A stretch of 64,000 nucleotides of DNA, from positions 84,384-148,383 of the forward strand of contig NZ_RWIR01000073.1 in NCBI RefSeq assembly GCF_009764265.1, written 5' to 3'. Position numbers and translations under genes: made by a program. Under the pieces are notes generated by a model that saw only the letters and a list, made by a program, of their open reading frames with translations, did not search any database and was not told the DNA's origin. Source of the stretch: Pseudomonas sp. PB101. Its GTDB lineage: Bacteria; Pseudomonadota; Gammaproteobacteria; Pseudomonadales; Pseudomonadaceae. The stretch's first letter is position 1. Every line of letters begins with the position of its first letter. This document shows, piece by piece, positions 33,891-42,975 of the stretch.

Positions 33891-34745
33891 ATGGCTTCTC
33901 ACGAAGTGCTGCTGGCGTTTGTCGAAGCGGCCACCCAGGGTTCGTTTTCTGCGGCGGCGCGCAAGCTCGGTCGCAGTCAGTCAACCATCAGCGCAGCGGT
34001 GGCCAGCCTGGAAATCGACCTCAACCTGACGCTGTTCGACCGCAGCAGCCGCAAGCCCGCGCTGACCCCGGCCGGGCACGTCATGCTGCAACGGGCCGAA
34101 GAGATCCTCGCCGCCACCAGTCGCCTGGAAATGACCGCGAGCCAACTGTCCCAAGGGGTGGAAGCGAAACTGACGGTGGCGCTGTCCGACACCTATCAGT
34201 CGGACCGCTTCGAGGCGTCACTCAGTGCCTTCGAGCAGCGTTATCCCGACCTGGAACTCGAATGCCTGATCGCCGAATGCGACGACCTGGTGTCCCTGGT
34301 GCAAAGTGGTCGGGCACAGATTGCCTTCGCCGAAATGCAAGACAGCTACCCGCCGGACCTGGTCAGCTCGACAGTGGACGAGCGCACCGAAATCGCCTTG
34401 TTCGTGTCACCGGCACATCCGTTGGCGACGCTGGACTACGTCGATCAGGACGTGCTGCAGCAGCACCGCGAGCTGCGCCTGGCCACCATCATCAATCCCT
34501 ATGAAAGTCGCGCGAAGGGCCGCGTCTGGTCGGCGCCGAGTTATCTGATGCTGCTGGAAATGGCCCAGGGCGGATTCGGCTGGGCGCCGCTGCCCCGCTG
34601 GCTGGTCGAGCGCTTCGGGCCAGGCTCGTTGCAGGAACTGGTGGTGCGTGGCTGGCCGAAAACGGTGTCGGTGGATGCGTTGTGGTCGCGGCTGAATCCG
34701 CCGGGGCCGGCGGGGAGTTGGTTGCTGGGCAAGATGCTGGAATGA
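33891..34745 (+). CDS. LysR family regulator divergent from the PACE exporter
   Basis: A 284-residue LysR protein: HTH in 1-60 (VEAATQGSFSAAARKLGRSQ, STISAAVASLEIDL) and an effector domain from about 90. The arrangement with a PACE gene suggests it controls efflux. In the intergenic gap ATCG-N7-CGAT (about 33873-33887) is a weak candidate operator. Confidence 0.9.
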   Translation: MASHEVLLAFVEAATQGSFSAAARKLGRSQSTISAAVASLEIDLNLTLFDRSSRKPALTPAGHVMLQRAEEILAATSRLEMTASQLSQGVEAKLTVALSDTYQSDRFEASLSAFEQRYPDLELECLIAECDDLVSLVQSGRAQIAFAEMQDSYPPDLVSSTVDERTEIALFVSPAHPLATLDYVDQDVLQQHRELRLATIINPYESRAKGRVWSAPSYLMLLEMAQGGFGWAPLPRWLVERFGPGSLQELVVRGWPKTVSVDALWSRLNPPGPAGSWLLGKMLE

Positions 34746-34760
34746 AGGTCCTTCGGCCCT

Positions 34761-34822
34761 TATCGCGAGCTCGCTCCCACAGGTTCAATGTGATACCTGT
34801 GGGAGCGGGCTTGACCGCGATG
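34761..34822. repeat. REP pair, short spacer
   Basis: Inverted REP-like units 34761-34782 and 34795-34822. The left unit is shortened (GCGAGCTCGC), and the right one carries GCGGGCTTGACCGC. Confidence 0.82.
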
Positions 34823-34840
34823 AGGCCAGTCAATTTCACA

Positions 34841-36076
34841 TCAACCCAACGCCCTGAGCCGCTCTTCGATAAACCGCCGCTCCGGCTCTTGCCGGGTCAA
34901 CTCCAGCGCCCGCTCCCACGCCGCCCGCGCCTCTTGCTTGCGGCCCAGTTGCCGACAAAACTCCGCCCGCGCCGAATACGCGAGGTGGTAATCGAGCAGC
35001 TCCCCCCGCTGCAGAATGGCGTCCACCAGCGTCAGCCCCGCCAGCGGTCCATCGCGCTGTGAAATCGCCGCCGCGCGATTCAACTCGATCACCGGTGACG
35101 GCACCGCCCGCAGCAGCACGTCATACAGACCGACAATCTGCGGCCAATCGGTTTCCCCCGCCGTCGGCGCTTCGGCATGCACCGCCGCGATGGCCGCTTG
35201 CAGGCAATAGGGTCCGAAGCGCCCCATGGTCAGCGCCTGTTCGATCAGCGCGCAGCCTTCAGTGATCAACCCGGCGTTCCACAGCGAACGGTCCTGTTCG
35301 TCCAGCACAATCAGCTCGCCGCTCGCCGAGGTCCTGGCCGGGCGACGCGACTCGTGCAACAACATCAATGCCAACAAGCCCATCACCTCCGGCTCCGGTA
35401 ACAATTGCACCAGCAACCGGCCCAGACGGATCGCTTCGCGGGTCAATTCCTCGCGGATCAGTTCGGCGCCGATGGACGCCGAATAACCCTCGTTGAACAC
35501 CAGGTAAATCACCCGCAACACGCTGTCCAGACGCTCGGGCAACTCTGCCAGCGTCGGTACTTGATAGGGGATTTTCGCATCGCGGATCTTCGCCTTGGCG
35601 CGCACGATGCGCTGGGCGATGGTGGCCGGCGCCGAGAGGAAGGCCCGGGCGATTTCTTCGGTGGTCAGGTCGCAGACTTCGCGCAGCGTCAGCGGCACTT
35701 GTGAGTCCGCCGCCAGGGCCGGGTGGCAGCAAGTGAAGATCAGCCGCAGGCGATCGTCTTCCACGTCTTCATCACTCCAGTCGGCCTGCTCCAGTTCCTC
35801 CAGCTGCGCGATCAGCAGAGGCTGCGACGCGGCAAAACGTGCACGCCGGCGCAAGGCATCGATGGCCTTGAAACGGCCCGCGGACACCAGCCAGGCCCGC
35901 GGATTGTCCGGCACGCCGTCACGCTGCCAGCGTTCGACCGCGATGAAAAACGCCTCGTGCAAGGCCTCTTCAGCAAGGTCGAAGTCGCCGAGCAGGCGGA
36001 TCAAGGTCGCGAGGATTCGCCGCGAATCCTCGCGATAGACCTGCTCGACCCGCGCCTGAACCGGCAGCCCGGGCAT
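34841..36076 (-). CDS. ECF sigma factor of the ECF42 type with C-terminal TPR-like domain
   Basis: A 411-residue sigma factor, twice the usual ECF length. Sigma region 2 is at about 10-80 (LGDFDLAEEALHEAFFIAVE, RAWLVSAGRFKAID) and region 4 at about 110-165 (LTLREVCDLTTEEIARAF, IAQRIVRAKAKIRDA). The C-terminal 230 residues (YLVFNEGYSAS and on) form the helical SnoaL/TPR-like extension typical of ECF42. The upstream gene encodes a DGPF (YCII) protein, the standard ECF42 partner. No anti-sigma factor is nearby, which fits this group. Confidence 0.88.
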   Translation of the reverse strand: MPGLPVQARVEQVYREDSRRILATLIRLLGDFDLAEEALHEAFFIAVERWQRDGVPDNPRAWLVSAGRFKAIDALRRRARFAASQPLLIAQLEELEQADWSDEDVEDDRLRLIFTCCHPALAADSQVPLTLREVCDLTTEEIARAFLSAPATIAQRIVRAKAKIRDAKIPYQVPTLAELPERLDSVLRVIYLVFNEGYSASIGAELIREELTREAIRLGRLLVQLLPEPEVMGLLALMLLHESRRPARTSASGELIVLDEQDRSLWNAGLITEGCALIEQALTMGRFGPYCLQAAIAAVHAEAPTAGETDWPQIVGLYDVLLRAVPSPVIELNRAAAISQRDGPLAGLTLVDAILQRGELLDYHLAYSARAEFCRQLGRKQEARAAWERALELTRQEPERRFIEERLRALG

Positions 36077-36077
36077 C

Positions 36078-36422
36078 TCAAGGATTCAACTGCCGAACGG
36101 GGCGCACTTCGACACTGCCGACCCGGGCCGCCGGAATGTTGCCGGCGACCTGGATGGCTTCGTTGAGGTCCTTGGCATCGATCAGGTAAAAACCGGCCAA
36201 CTGCTCCTTGGTTTCAGCGAACGGCCCGTCGGTGATCGACATCTTGCCGTTGCGCATGCGCACCGTGGTGGCAGTCTGCACCGACTCCAGCGCCTCGGCG
36301 GCGACCATCCGGCCGCTGCCCTGGATCGACTCGGCATAGGCCATGCACTCTTCATCCTTCGGGCTTTCCGGCAGCGAATGCAGCAGGCGCTCATCGCTGT
36401 AGACCAGGCATAAGTACTTCAT
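36078..36422 (-). CDS. YCII/DGPF domain protein, ECF42 partner
   Basis: A 114-residue protein of the YciI-like fold carrying the motif ITDGPFAETKEQLAGFYLI that names the DGPF family. It is encoded one base before the ECF42-type sigma gene and should be co-transcribed. DGPF genes are usually the targets and partners of ECF42 factors. The biochemical role is unknown. ATG 36422 is chosen on homology (MKYLCLVYSDE). Confidence 0.88.
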   Translation of the reverse strand: MKYLCLVYSDERLLHSLPESPKDEECMAYAESIQGSGRMVAAEALESVQTATTVRMRNGKMSITDGPFAETKEQLAGFYLIDAKDLNEAIQVAGNIPAARVGSVEVRPVRQLNP

Positions 36423-36494
36423 CACGCTCTCCTTATTGAACGGATCAACTATGGCCGCGAATCGGCACTTTGGCACAGCTTTCGATAAAACAAC

Positions 36495-36920
36495 TCAGGG
36501 CTTGAGGTCGAACAGCGCCGCGCCGGTCTGCATGTCGAACGGCGCCGACCAGTGCTCATGGACGATCCGCCACAACCCGTCTTCCTGGCGATAGCATGCG
36601 CTGCCGCGCATCCAACAGGCCTGGGTTTCACCCTTGTCGTTGGTGCCTCCGCAACGGGCCAGCCAGTGGGCGAAGGCAATCTCCTGGGACGCTTCGATGC
36701 AGATGTCCTGGAAGTCGAAAATGTGCGGGCCGGGGCACATCTTCATGCAATCTTCCCAATGCGCGCGGTACGCCTCCTTGCCCTTGAATTGCAGGGCCTT
36801 GACCGCGTCGAAGGAGACGATGTCGTCGGCATACAGGGTCATGATTTTATCTACGTCCTTGGCCATCATGGCCTGACGATAGGTTTCGATCAGGTTCTGG
36901 ATCTGGGTTTGCGAGTTCAT
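36495..36920 (-). CDS. SnoaL-like/NTF2-fold protein
   Basis: A 141-residue cone-shaped NTF2-like protein (IQNLIETYRQAMMAKDVDKI, LYADDIVSFDA, then HWLARCGG and WRIVHEHWSAPFDM). Such proteins are isomerases, hydrolases or ligand binders. It lies 72 bases upstream of the DGPF gene on the same strand, so it may belong to the sigma regulon. Confidence 0.85.
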   Translation of the reverse strand: MNSQTQIQNLIETYRQAMMAKDVDKIMTLYADDIVSFDAVKALQFKGKEAYRAHWEDCMKMCPGPHIFDFQDICIEASQEIAFAHWLARCGGTNDKGETQACWMRGSACYRQEDGLWRIVHEHWSAPFDMQTGAALFDLKP

Positions 36921-37061
36921 GGTGGTTCTCCGTGGTTTTTATTGGAAGACACCCTTGGTCGTCTGGCGATCCGGTAAATCGACAGGTGAAATAAAAATAA
37001 TCCAAACGGCCGGAATCGCTAGAATCGCAAGTTCTATTCATGTTGGAAAAAGGACCCTCCC

Positions 37062-37547
37062 GTGACAGCCCGACTCGTGCCCTACGAAAGCCTGAACGCG
37101 CTGCAGCGCCAGCAGGTCGAGGCCATCGAAGTACATCCGGAACAGATCAGGTTCAGCGGTGACATTCACGGTGCACTGCACTCTCTGCTGTCCAAGCCGG
37201 GCCCGGGAGTCAAAGGGTTTGCCCTGCTGGTCGAGGACATTCCCGTGGCGTTCCTGCTGCTCAAGCGCCCGCCCGCGCTGCCCGCGTGGGCCGATGAACA
37301 CAGCGCGACGCTGCATGCGCTGCAAGTCGATCAACGGTCTCAGGGCAAAGGTTATGGCAAGGCTTGCCTGCAAGCGCTGCCCGAGGCCGCGCGCCTAGCC
37401 TGGCCGCAGATCAAGGGGCTGGAATTGTCGGTGGATGCGGACAACGAATCGGCGATCGGCTTGTATGCCAGGTTTGGCTTTGTCGACAGTGGCGAGGCGT
37501 ACAGGGGGCGGATCGGGTATGAGCGGCGGATGGGGTTGGTGTTTTGA
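37062..37547 (+). CDS. GNAT family N-acetyltransferase
   Basis: A 161-residue acetyltransferase. The acetyl-CoA site is LHALQVDQRSQGKGYGKACL (about 86-105), followed by LSVDADNESAIGLYARFGF. A GTG start with AAGGA upstream is used. The acceptor is unknown. Confidence 0.88.
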   Translation: MTARLVPYESLNALQRQQVEAIEVHPEQIRFSGDIHGALHSLLSKPGPGVKGFALLVEDIPVAFLLLKRPPALPAWADEHSATLHALQVDQRSQGKGYGKACLQALPEAARLAWPQIKGLELSVDADNESAIGLYARFGFVDSGEAYRGRIGYERRMGLVF

Positions 37548-37570
37548 TTGTACTGACACAACACCTTCCT

Positions 37571-37673
37571 CTGTAGGAGCGAGCCTGCTCGCGAAGGTCG
37601 TCAACGATGACACGGGCAATCTGGATAAACGCGGTGTGCCGGAGTTCTTCGCGAGCGGGCTCGCTCCTACAGG
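37571..37673. repeat. REP pair (GCGAGC type)
   Basis: Inverted units 37571-37596 and 37648-37673 between convergent GNAT genes. Confidence 0.9.
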
Positions 37674-37688
37674 GGATCTGCGGTGGGT

Positions 37689-38177
37689 TCAGAGATTGAG
37701 CACCATCTCATGCCACGCCATGCCGCCATGGTCGGACGCCGAGGGTTTGATGTAGGCAAAGCCAAAACCGGCATACAACGGAATATGCCGCTCCTTGCAC
37801 ATCAGGTTGATGCTGACCTTGCCCATCGCACGCATGCGCTCGATGAACTCGCCCATCAGGAGTTTGGCCAGGCCCTGCCCCTGATAATCCGGGTGCACCA
37901 CCACCGACATGATCACCACGTGCGGCCCGACCGGGTCGTGGCCGATCAGCTCCTTGAACGCCTCGTCCGACATTTCCACCTGGAACGCCGCACCGGAATT
38001 GATGAAACCGGCTACAACCCCGTCCACTTGCGCGACGATAAACCCCTCGGGCCAGGTGGCGATGCGGGTGGCAATCTTCTCGCGGGTCGCGGCTTCGTCG
38101 CCCTCATAGGCAAGGGTTTCGATGGCAAAGCAGCGGTCCAGATCGGCGGGGGTGACGTTGCGGATGACGGTGTTCAT
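37689..38177 (-). CDS. GNAT family N-acetyltransferase
   Basis: A 162-residue GNAT with MSVVVHPDYQGQGLAKLLM as the acetyl-CoA loop (about 88-106) and a C-terminal LYAGFGFAYIKPS. The N-terminal pattern VTPADLDRCFAIETLAYEGD resembles arylalkylamine-type N-acetyltransferases. The substrate is unknown. Confidence 0.88.
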   Translation of the reverse strand: MNTVIRNVTPADLDRCFAIETLAYEGDEAATREKIATRIATWPEGFIVAQVDGVVAGFINSGAAFQVEMSDEAFKELIGHDPVGPHVVIMSVVVHPDYQGQGLAKLLMGEFIERMRAMGKVSINLMCKERHIPLYAGFGFAYIKPSASDHGGMAWHEMVLNL

Positions 38178-38272
38178 GGCAGCTCGGAATCAGCGTGGGA
38201 AAGGCCGGGGATGATAAATCAGCCGCCGTGGGACATCGAGAGACGAATCGGTGGATCCGCCTCCCGCGTACG

Positions 38273-38758
38273 TCACGCCTTGATCGGCAACCAGATTTCC
38301 AGCTTGCCGGTGTTGAGCTTCGGGTTGAAATCTTCGCTGTAGCGTTCGAATTCCGGGGCCGCCAATAGCTCGTGGCCGGACTTCGGCAGCCACGTGCCAT
38401 GGATGTACTGAAAGGTTTGCGGCAGGGTGTCCAGCGGTCCTTGATGTTCGAACACGACGTACTTCTGGGGCTGAATCTCTACCCATCGATATGTGTCCGG
38501 CAAATCGTCGAGCTTGCTGATCTCGACCCCGGCGATGTAATCGAAGCCGCCCTTGCCATCGAAATTGCAGCAGACGCCGTAGGTAACTTCGCCTTTCTGG
38601 CCCGGAATCCGGCCCAGATGCGGGATGAATTTCTCCCAGAGTTCGGGAATGCCCTGGGTGGTTTGCTGGGTGAATTGACCGCCCAGCCCCGCAATCAGCA
38701 GGAAGTGCCCGTGCTCGAAGCGCGGTTGCGCCAGCTCGACGCTTGCTAACTCATCCAT
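38273..38758 (-). CDS. GyrI-like/AraC effector-binding domain protein
   Basis: A 161-residue stand-alone small-molecule-binding domain of the GyrI-like (SOUL/BmrR-type) fold, with IAGLGGQFTQQTTQGIPELW, GVCCNFDGKGGFDYIAGVEI and a C-terminal KLEIWLPIKA. No DNA-binding domain is attached. ATG 38758 has AGGAG seven bases upstream; the open frame back to 38860 is not needed. Confidence 0.85.
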   Translation of the reverse strand: MDELASVELAQPRFEHGHFLLIAGLGGQFTQQTTQGIPELWEKFIPHLGRIPGQKGEVTYGVCCNFDGKGGFDYIAGVEISKLDDLPDTYRWVEIQPQKYVVFEHQGPLDTLPQTFQYIHGTWLPKSGHELLAAPEFERYSEDFNPKLNTGKLEIWLPIKA

Positions 38759-38825
38759 GACTCGACTCCTGACGCATAAAAATGGGTTCGGCTGGGAGTA
38801 TAGAAGCCTTACCCGATTCGCCCAG

Positions 38826-39488
38826 TTACAGAGCGTGCAATTGCTCGACGGCTGCGGCACCGACGAACTCGTTATAGCCCGATAGAATCACGTAGACTGC
38901 GAAATAGCAGAAGATCGCTGCCGATGCCATGTAGGAATAGCGCAGCAACTTGTCGCCCAGCAACTTGCCGCCGTGGCTGGCGGCGAAGCACAAGCCTGCC
39001 GACCAGAGCAGCCCGGCACACAGGAAACCGCCGAGAAACAGCGCCGAACTGATCGGGCCACCGCCACCGGAACGGGCGATCAGGGTGCCGCCAACGGCCG
39101 CGAACCAGAGAATCGCACTGGGCGAAGACATGGCCAGGAAAATCCCGCGCAAGAATTCCTTGCGGTGGGAGTTGTTCCCGACCTCTGCCGTCTCGGCCAG
39201 CAGCGCCTCGTGGTGAATCGCCGAATAGACCATCTTCGCCGCGAAGTACACCAGCAGCGCCGAGCCACCGATCCACAGTACCCAGCGCACGGTTTCGTAC
39301 TGCAGCAACACGGTCATGCCGGCCAGTGCCAGTACCGCGTAGATCAGGTCGCCGACGCAGGTGCCGAGGCCCAGCGCGAAGCCCTGGAAATAGCCGCGCT
39401 GCATCGCCAGGGTGATCATCGCGATGTTGGCCACGCCGATATCCAGGCACAGCGAGAGGCTCAGCAAGAAGCCGCTGGTAAATTCCAT
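38826..39488 (-). CDS. LysE family exporter
   Basis: A 220-residue inner-membrane exporter of the LysE/RhtB family with six predicted helices: DIGVANIAMITLAMQRGYFQ and GLGTCVGDLIYAVLALAGM form the conserved first part. It would export amino acids or similar compounds; the substrate is unknown. ATG 39488 with AAGGAAAGGG upstream is preferred over 39509. It is divergent from alaC. Confidence 0.87.
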   Translation of the reverse strand: MEFTSGFLLSLSLCLDIGVANIAMITLAMQRGYFQGFALGLGTCVGDLIYAVLALAGMTVLLQYETVRWVLWIGGSALLVYFAAKMVYSAIHHEALLAETAEVGNNSHRKEFLRGIFLAMSSPSAILWFAAVGGTLIARSGGGGPISSALFLGGFLCAGLLWSAGLCFAASHGGKLLGDKLLRYSYMASAAIFCYFAVYVILSGYNEFVGAAAVEQLHAL

Positions 39489-39627
39489 CGAACCCTTTCC
39501 TTCGGACAAATTTGTTTACATTGAGGCTGGACAGTCTGCCACAGCTGCCCGTACATTCCGCCACAGGTCACCGCAGTGACCAGCGTCGCTCGGACGGTTC
39601 CGGGCGCTTACGTTATCCGAGGCAACA

Positions 39628-40845
39628 ATGGCCGAACAAGGTTCGCCGCGCCGCTTTGCGCGCATAGATCGACTCCCCCCCTACGTTTTCAACATCACCG
39701 CCGAGCTGAAGATGGCCGCCCGTCGTCGTGGCGAAGACATCATCGACTTGAGCATGGGCAACCCCGACGGCGCCACGCCGCCGCACATCGTCGAAAAACT
39801 CGTGCAGGTCGCACAGCGCGAAGACACTCACGGCTACTCCACGTCCAAGGGCATTCCGCGCCTGCGCCGGGCGATTTCCAACTGGTACAAGCAACGCTAC
39901 GAGGTCGACATCGACCCGGAAAGCGAAGCCATCGTCACCATCGGTTCCAAGGAAGGCCTGGCGCACTTGATGCTGGCGACCCTGGACCAGGGCGACACCG
40001 TGCTGGTGCCCAACCCGAGCTACCCGATTCACATCTACGGTGCCGTGATTGCCGGCGCCCAGGTGCGTTCGGTGCCGCTGGTGCCGGGCGTGGATTTCTT
40101 CGCTGAACTGGAACGGGCCATTCGCGGCTCCATTCCGAAGCCGAAGATGATGATCCTCGGCTTCCCGTCCAACCCGACCGCACAGTGCGTTGAGCTGGAT
40201 TTCTTCGAGCGCGTCATCGCCCTCGCCAAGCAGTACGACGTACTGGTGGTGCACGACCTGGCCTACGCCGACATCGTCTACGACGGCTGGAAAGCCCCCT
40301 CGATCATGCAAGTGCCGGGGGCCAAGGACATCGCGGTGGAGTTCTTCACCCTGTCCAAGAGCTACAACATGGCCGGCTGGCGCATCGGTTTCATGGTCGG
40401 CAACCCGGAACTGGTCAACGCCCTGGCGCGGATCAAGAGCTACCACGACTACGGCACCTTCACCCCGCTGCAAGTGGCGGCGATTGCCGCACTGGAAGGC
40501 GATCAGCAATGCGTGCGCGACATCGCCGAGCAGTATCGGCAGCGCCGCAACGTGCTGGTCAAGGGCTTGCATGAACTGGGCTGGATGGTAGAAAACCCGA
40601 AAGCGTCGATGTACGTCTGGGCGAAGATCCCCGAGGCTTATGCGCACCTGGGTTCGCTGGAGTTCGCCAAGAAGCTGCTGGCCGAAGCCAAGGTGTGTGT
40701 GTCACCGGGCGTCGGGTTTGGCGAGTACGGCGATGATCACGTACGCTTCGCCCTGATCGAAAACCAGGACCGGATTCGCCAGGCCGTGCGCGGGATTCGC
40801 GGGATGTTCAGGGCGGATGGCCTGGTCACCAAAGCCAACGCCTGA
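39628..40845 (+). CDS. alaC: AlaC-type alanine/glutamate-pyruvate aminotransferase
   Basis: A 405-residue PLP-dependent class I aminotransferase. LSMGNPDGATPPHIVEKL and GYSTSKGIPRLRRAI mark the AlaC/YfdZ group. The PLP-binding Lys lies in LSKSYNMAGWRIGF (about 243), and VRFALIENQDRIRQA contains the carboxylate-binding Arg. It should interconvert pyruvate and alanine with glutamate. It is transcribed away from the lysE-type gene and ends in a terminator after a REP pair. Confidence 0.9.
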   Translation: MAEQGSPRRFARIDRLPPYVFNITAELKMAARRRGEDIIDLSMGNPDGATPPHIVEKLVQVAQREDTHGYSTSKGIPRLRRAISNWYKQRYEVDIDPESEAIVTIGSKEGLAHLMLATLDQGDTVLVPNPSYPIHIYGAVIAGAQVRSVPLVPGVDFFAELERAIRGSIPKPKMMILGFPSNPTAQCVELDFFERVIALAKQYDVLVVHDLAYADIVYDGWKAPSIMQVPGAKDIAVEFFTLSKSYNMAGWRIGFMVGNPELVNALARIKSYHDYGTFTPLQVAAIAALEGDQQCVRDIAEQYRQRRNVLVKGLHELGWMVENPKASMYVWAKIPEAYAHLGSLEFAKKLLAEAKVCVSPGVGFGEYGDDHVRFALIENQDRIRQAVRGIRGMFRADGLVTKANA

Positions 40846-40852
40846 CACAAAA

Positions 40853-40941
40853 CCTGTAGGAGCCGGCTTGCTGGCGATCGCATCGACTCGGTCAGACGTT
40901 AAACCGAGTCGCCTGCATCGCCAGCAAGCCGGCTCCTACAG
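40853..40941. repeat. REP pair (GCCAGC/GCCGGC type)
   Basis: Inverted units 40853-40879 and 40916-40941. An extra stem, ACTCGGT (about 40885) with ACCGAGT (about 40903), lies in the spacer. Confidence 0.9.
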
Positions 40942-40945
40942 AGGC

Positions 40946-40973
40946 AAAAAAACCGCATCGCTGCGGTTTTTTT
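40946..40973. terminator. Bidirectional terminator between alaC and gntT
   Basis: AACCGCA-TCGC-TGCGGTT flanked by an A-run and a T-run can stop both convergent genes. Confidence 0.92.
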
Positions 40974-40989
40974 GTGCCTGTCGAATCGC

Positions 40990-42342
40990 TTAAACGAACA
41001 GCGACAACAACAGGATAAAGCCCAGGCCCACCACCGACAGGATGGTTTCCATCGCAGTCCAGGTCTTGAAGGTTTCGGCCACGGTCATGTTGAAGTACTG
41101 CTTCACCAGCCAGAAACCGGCGTCGTTGACGTGGGACAGGATCAACGAACCTGCACCGGTGGCCAGCACCAGCAGCTCACGGTTCACACCCGGGATCATC
41201 CCCACCACCGGCACCACGATGCCGGCGCCAGTGATGGTCGCCACGGTCGCCGAACCGGTGGCGATACGAATCACCGCCGCCACCAGCCAGGCCAGCAGGA
41301 TCGGCGAGATCTGTGCGTTGACCGCCATGTGGCCGATCACGTCACCCACGCCGCTGGTCACCAGCATCTGCTTGAAGCCACCACCGGCACCGATGATCAG
41401 GATGATCGCGGCGGTCGGCGCGAGGCTCGCATCCAGCCATTTCATCATTTGGCTGGAACCGATGCCCTGCTTGTAGCCAAAGGTATACAGCGACAGCAGC
41501 AACGCCAGCAGCAACGCCGAAATCGGGTGACCGATCAGGTCCATGAAGGCGCGGAAGATGTTGCCATCAGGCAGCACGACGTCAGCAAAGGTCTTGAGCA
41601 GCATCAGGAACACCGGCAACAGCACGGTCACCAGCGTGATGCCGAAGCTCGGCAGTTCAGCCGAATCGGTTTCGCGCGCCAGTTGATCCACCAGCTCCTG
41701 GTTCGGATGACCGGGAATGTGCTTGGCAATGAACGTACCGTAGATCGGGCCAGCGATGATGGCGGTTGGCAGCGCAACGATCAGGCCGTACAGAATGGTC
41801 TTGCCGATGTCGGCACCGAACACGCCGATGGCCAGCAGCGGACCCGGGTGCGGCGGCACCAGGCCGTGCACGGCGGACAGGCCGGCCAGCAGCGGGATAC
41901 CGATCTTGATGATCGACACGCCAGTGCGCCGGGCCACGATGAACACCAGCGGAATCAGCAGCACGAAGCCGATTTCGAAGAACAGCGGAATGCCGACCAG
42001 GAACGCGGCGAACATCATCGCCCACTGCACCTTGTCCTTGCCGAAGGCGCGGATCAGCGTCTGCGCAATCTGATCCGCCCCACCCGATTCGGCCATCATT
42101 TTGCCGAGCATGGTGCCCAGCGCGAGGATGATGCCGACAAAGCCAAGCACGCCACCGAAGCCGTCCTGGAACGCCTTGATGATGGTGCCGATCGGCATGC
42201 CGGAGGTCAGCCCGAGGAAAGCTGCGGCAATGATCAGGGCAAGGAAGGGATGCAACTTGAACTTGGTGATCAGAACGATAAGCCCGATCACCGTGACCAC
42301 TGCATCGAGCAGCAGGAACGTCTCGTGGGACATGCCAAACAT
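40990..42342 (-). CDS. gntT: Gluconate:H+ symporter (GntP family)
   Basis: A 450-residue inner-membrane permease with some 12-14 membrane helices (KLHPFLALIIAAAFLGLTSG, VHGLVPPHPGPLLAIGVFGA). The PHPGP signature and length fit GntT/GntP. It brings in D-gluconate for phosphorylation by GntK, encoded upstream on the same strand. It has its own operator-like palindrome 57 bases upstream, so it may be transcribed separately as well as from gntK. ATG 42342 has GGAGA nine bases upstream. Confidence 0.92.
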   Translation of the reverse strand: MFGMSHETFLLLDAVVTVIGLIVLITKFKLHPFLALIIAAAFLGLTSGMPIGTIIKAFQDGFGGVLGFVGIILALGTMLGKMMAESGGADQIAQTLIRAFGKDKVQWAMMFAAFLVGIPLFFEIGFVLLIPLVFIVARRTGVSIIKIGIPLLAGLSAVHGLVPPHPGPLLAIGVFGADIGKTILYGLIVALPTAIIAGPIYGTFIAKHIPGHPNQELVDQLARETDSAELPSFGITLVTVLLPVFLMLLKTFADVVLPDGNIFRAFMDLIGHPISALLLALLLSLYTFGYKQGIGSSQMMKWLDASLAPTAAIILIIGAGGGFKQMLVTSGVGDVIGHMAVNAQISPILLAWLVAAVIRIATGSATVATITGAGIVVPVVGMIPGVNRELLVLATGAGSLILSHVNDAGFWLVKQYFNMTVAETFKTWTAMETILSVVGLGFILLLSLFV

Positions 42343-42398
42343 TAGGGGTGTCTCCTGGTTGTTGTTGTTATTAAAGCGGGTTAATCAGAAGTCGTGAG

Positions 42399-42410
42399 GA
42401 CAGCGCTGTC
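42399..42410. promoter_or_regulatory. GntR-operator-like palindrome before gntT
   Basis: GACAGCGCTGTC is a perfect 12-bp palindrome sharing ACAGCGCT with the two sites at the gntK-gntR gap. Confidence 0.55.
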
Positions 42411-42423
42411 TTTGCGAGCACAG

Positions 42424-42957
42424 TCATACCGCCTGTTTCAGGCCGTTCGCCTGCCACCACACATGAGCCTGCGCAGCCAGTTGCTCGACGCTATGGGTCG
42501 AGGCATCCAGCGCCAGGGTCAACGGCTCGCCGACCGGCGATTCGAGGGTGGCGAACTGACTGTCGATCAGGGTCGACGGCATGAAGTGGCCCGGCCGATG
42601 GGAGACGCGGTCGGCGGCCACTTCGGGGGTCAACTCCAGGAACACGAAGCCCAGGCCCGGCAAGGCACTGCGCAGGCGTTCGCGGTAAATGTGCTTGAGC
42701 GCCGAACAGGTCAGCACCGGGCGCTGGCCCATGGCGTCGACACGGCGCAGTTCATCGCACAGGCTGTCGAGCCAGCCGGCGCGGTCTTCGTCGTTCAGGG
42801 GGGTCCCCGCGCTCATCTTTTCGATATTGGCGGCAGGGTGGAAAGAGTCGCCTTCAATGGCAGTGGCGCCGCTCAATTGGCACAGGGCCTCGCTGACGCA
42901 CGTCTTGCCGCAACCGGCAACGCCCATGATGACCAGGGCGGTGATGGGATGATTCAT
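42424..42957 (-). CDS. gntK: Gluconokinase
   Basis: A 177-residue kinase that makes 6-phosphogluconate from gluconate and ATP. The P-loop is MGVAGCGKTCVSEAL (11-25), followed by EGDSFHPAANIEKMSAGTPL and CSALKHIYRERLR, all typical of GntK. It is divergent from gntR with two operator-like repeats between, and upstream of gntT. Confidence 0.94.
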   Translation of the reverse strand: MNHPITALVIMGVAGCGKTCVSEALCQLSGATAIEGDSFHPAANIEKMSAGTPLNDEDRAGWLDSLCDELRRVDAMGQRPVLTCSALKHIYRERLRSALPGLGFVFLELTPEVAADRVSHRPGHFMPSTLIDSQFATLESPVGEPLTLALDASTHSVEQLAAQAHVWWQANGLKQAV

Positions 42958-42975
42958 GTAACACCTCAGCGCGCA

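Noticed and set aside
40972..42345. Long plus-strand frame of 457 codons antisense to gntT
   Set aside because: The product is low-complexity (His/Gln/Arg-rich) and mirrors the GC-biased third codon positions of gntT; the minus-strand frame has a clear permease sequence.
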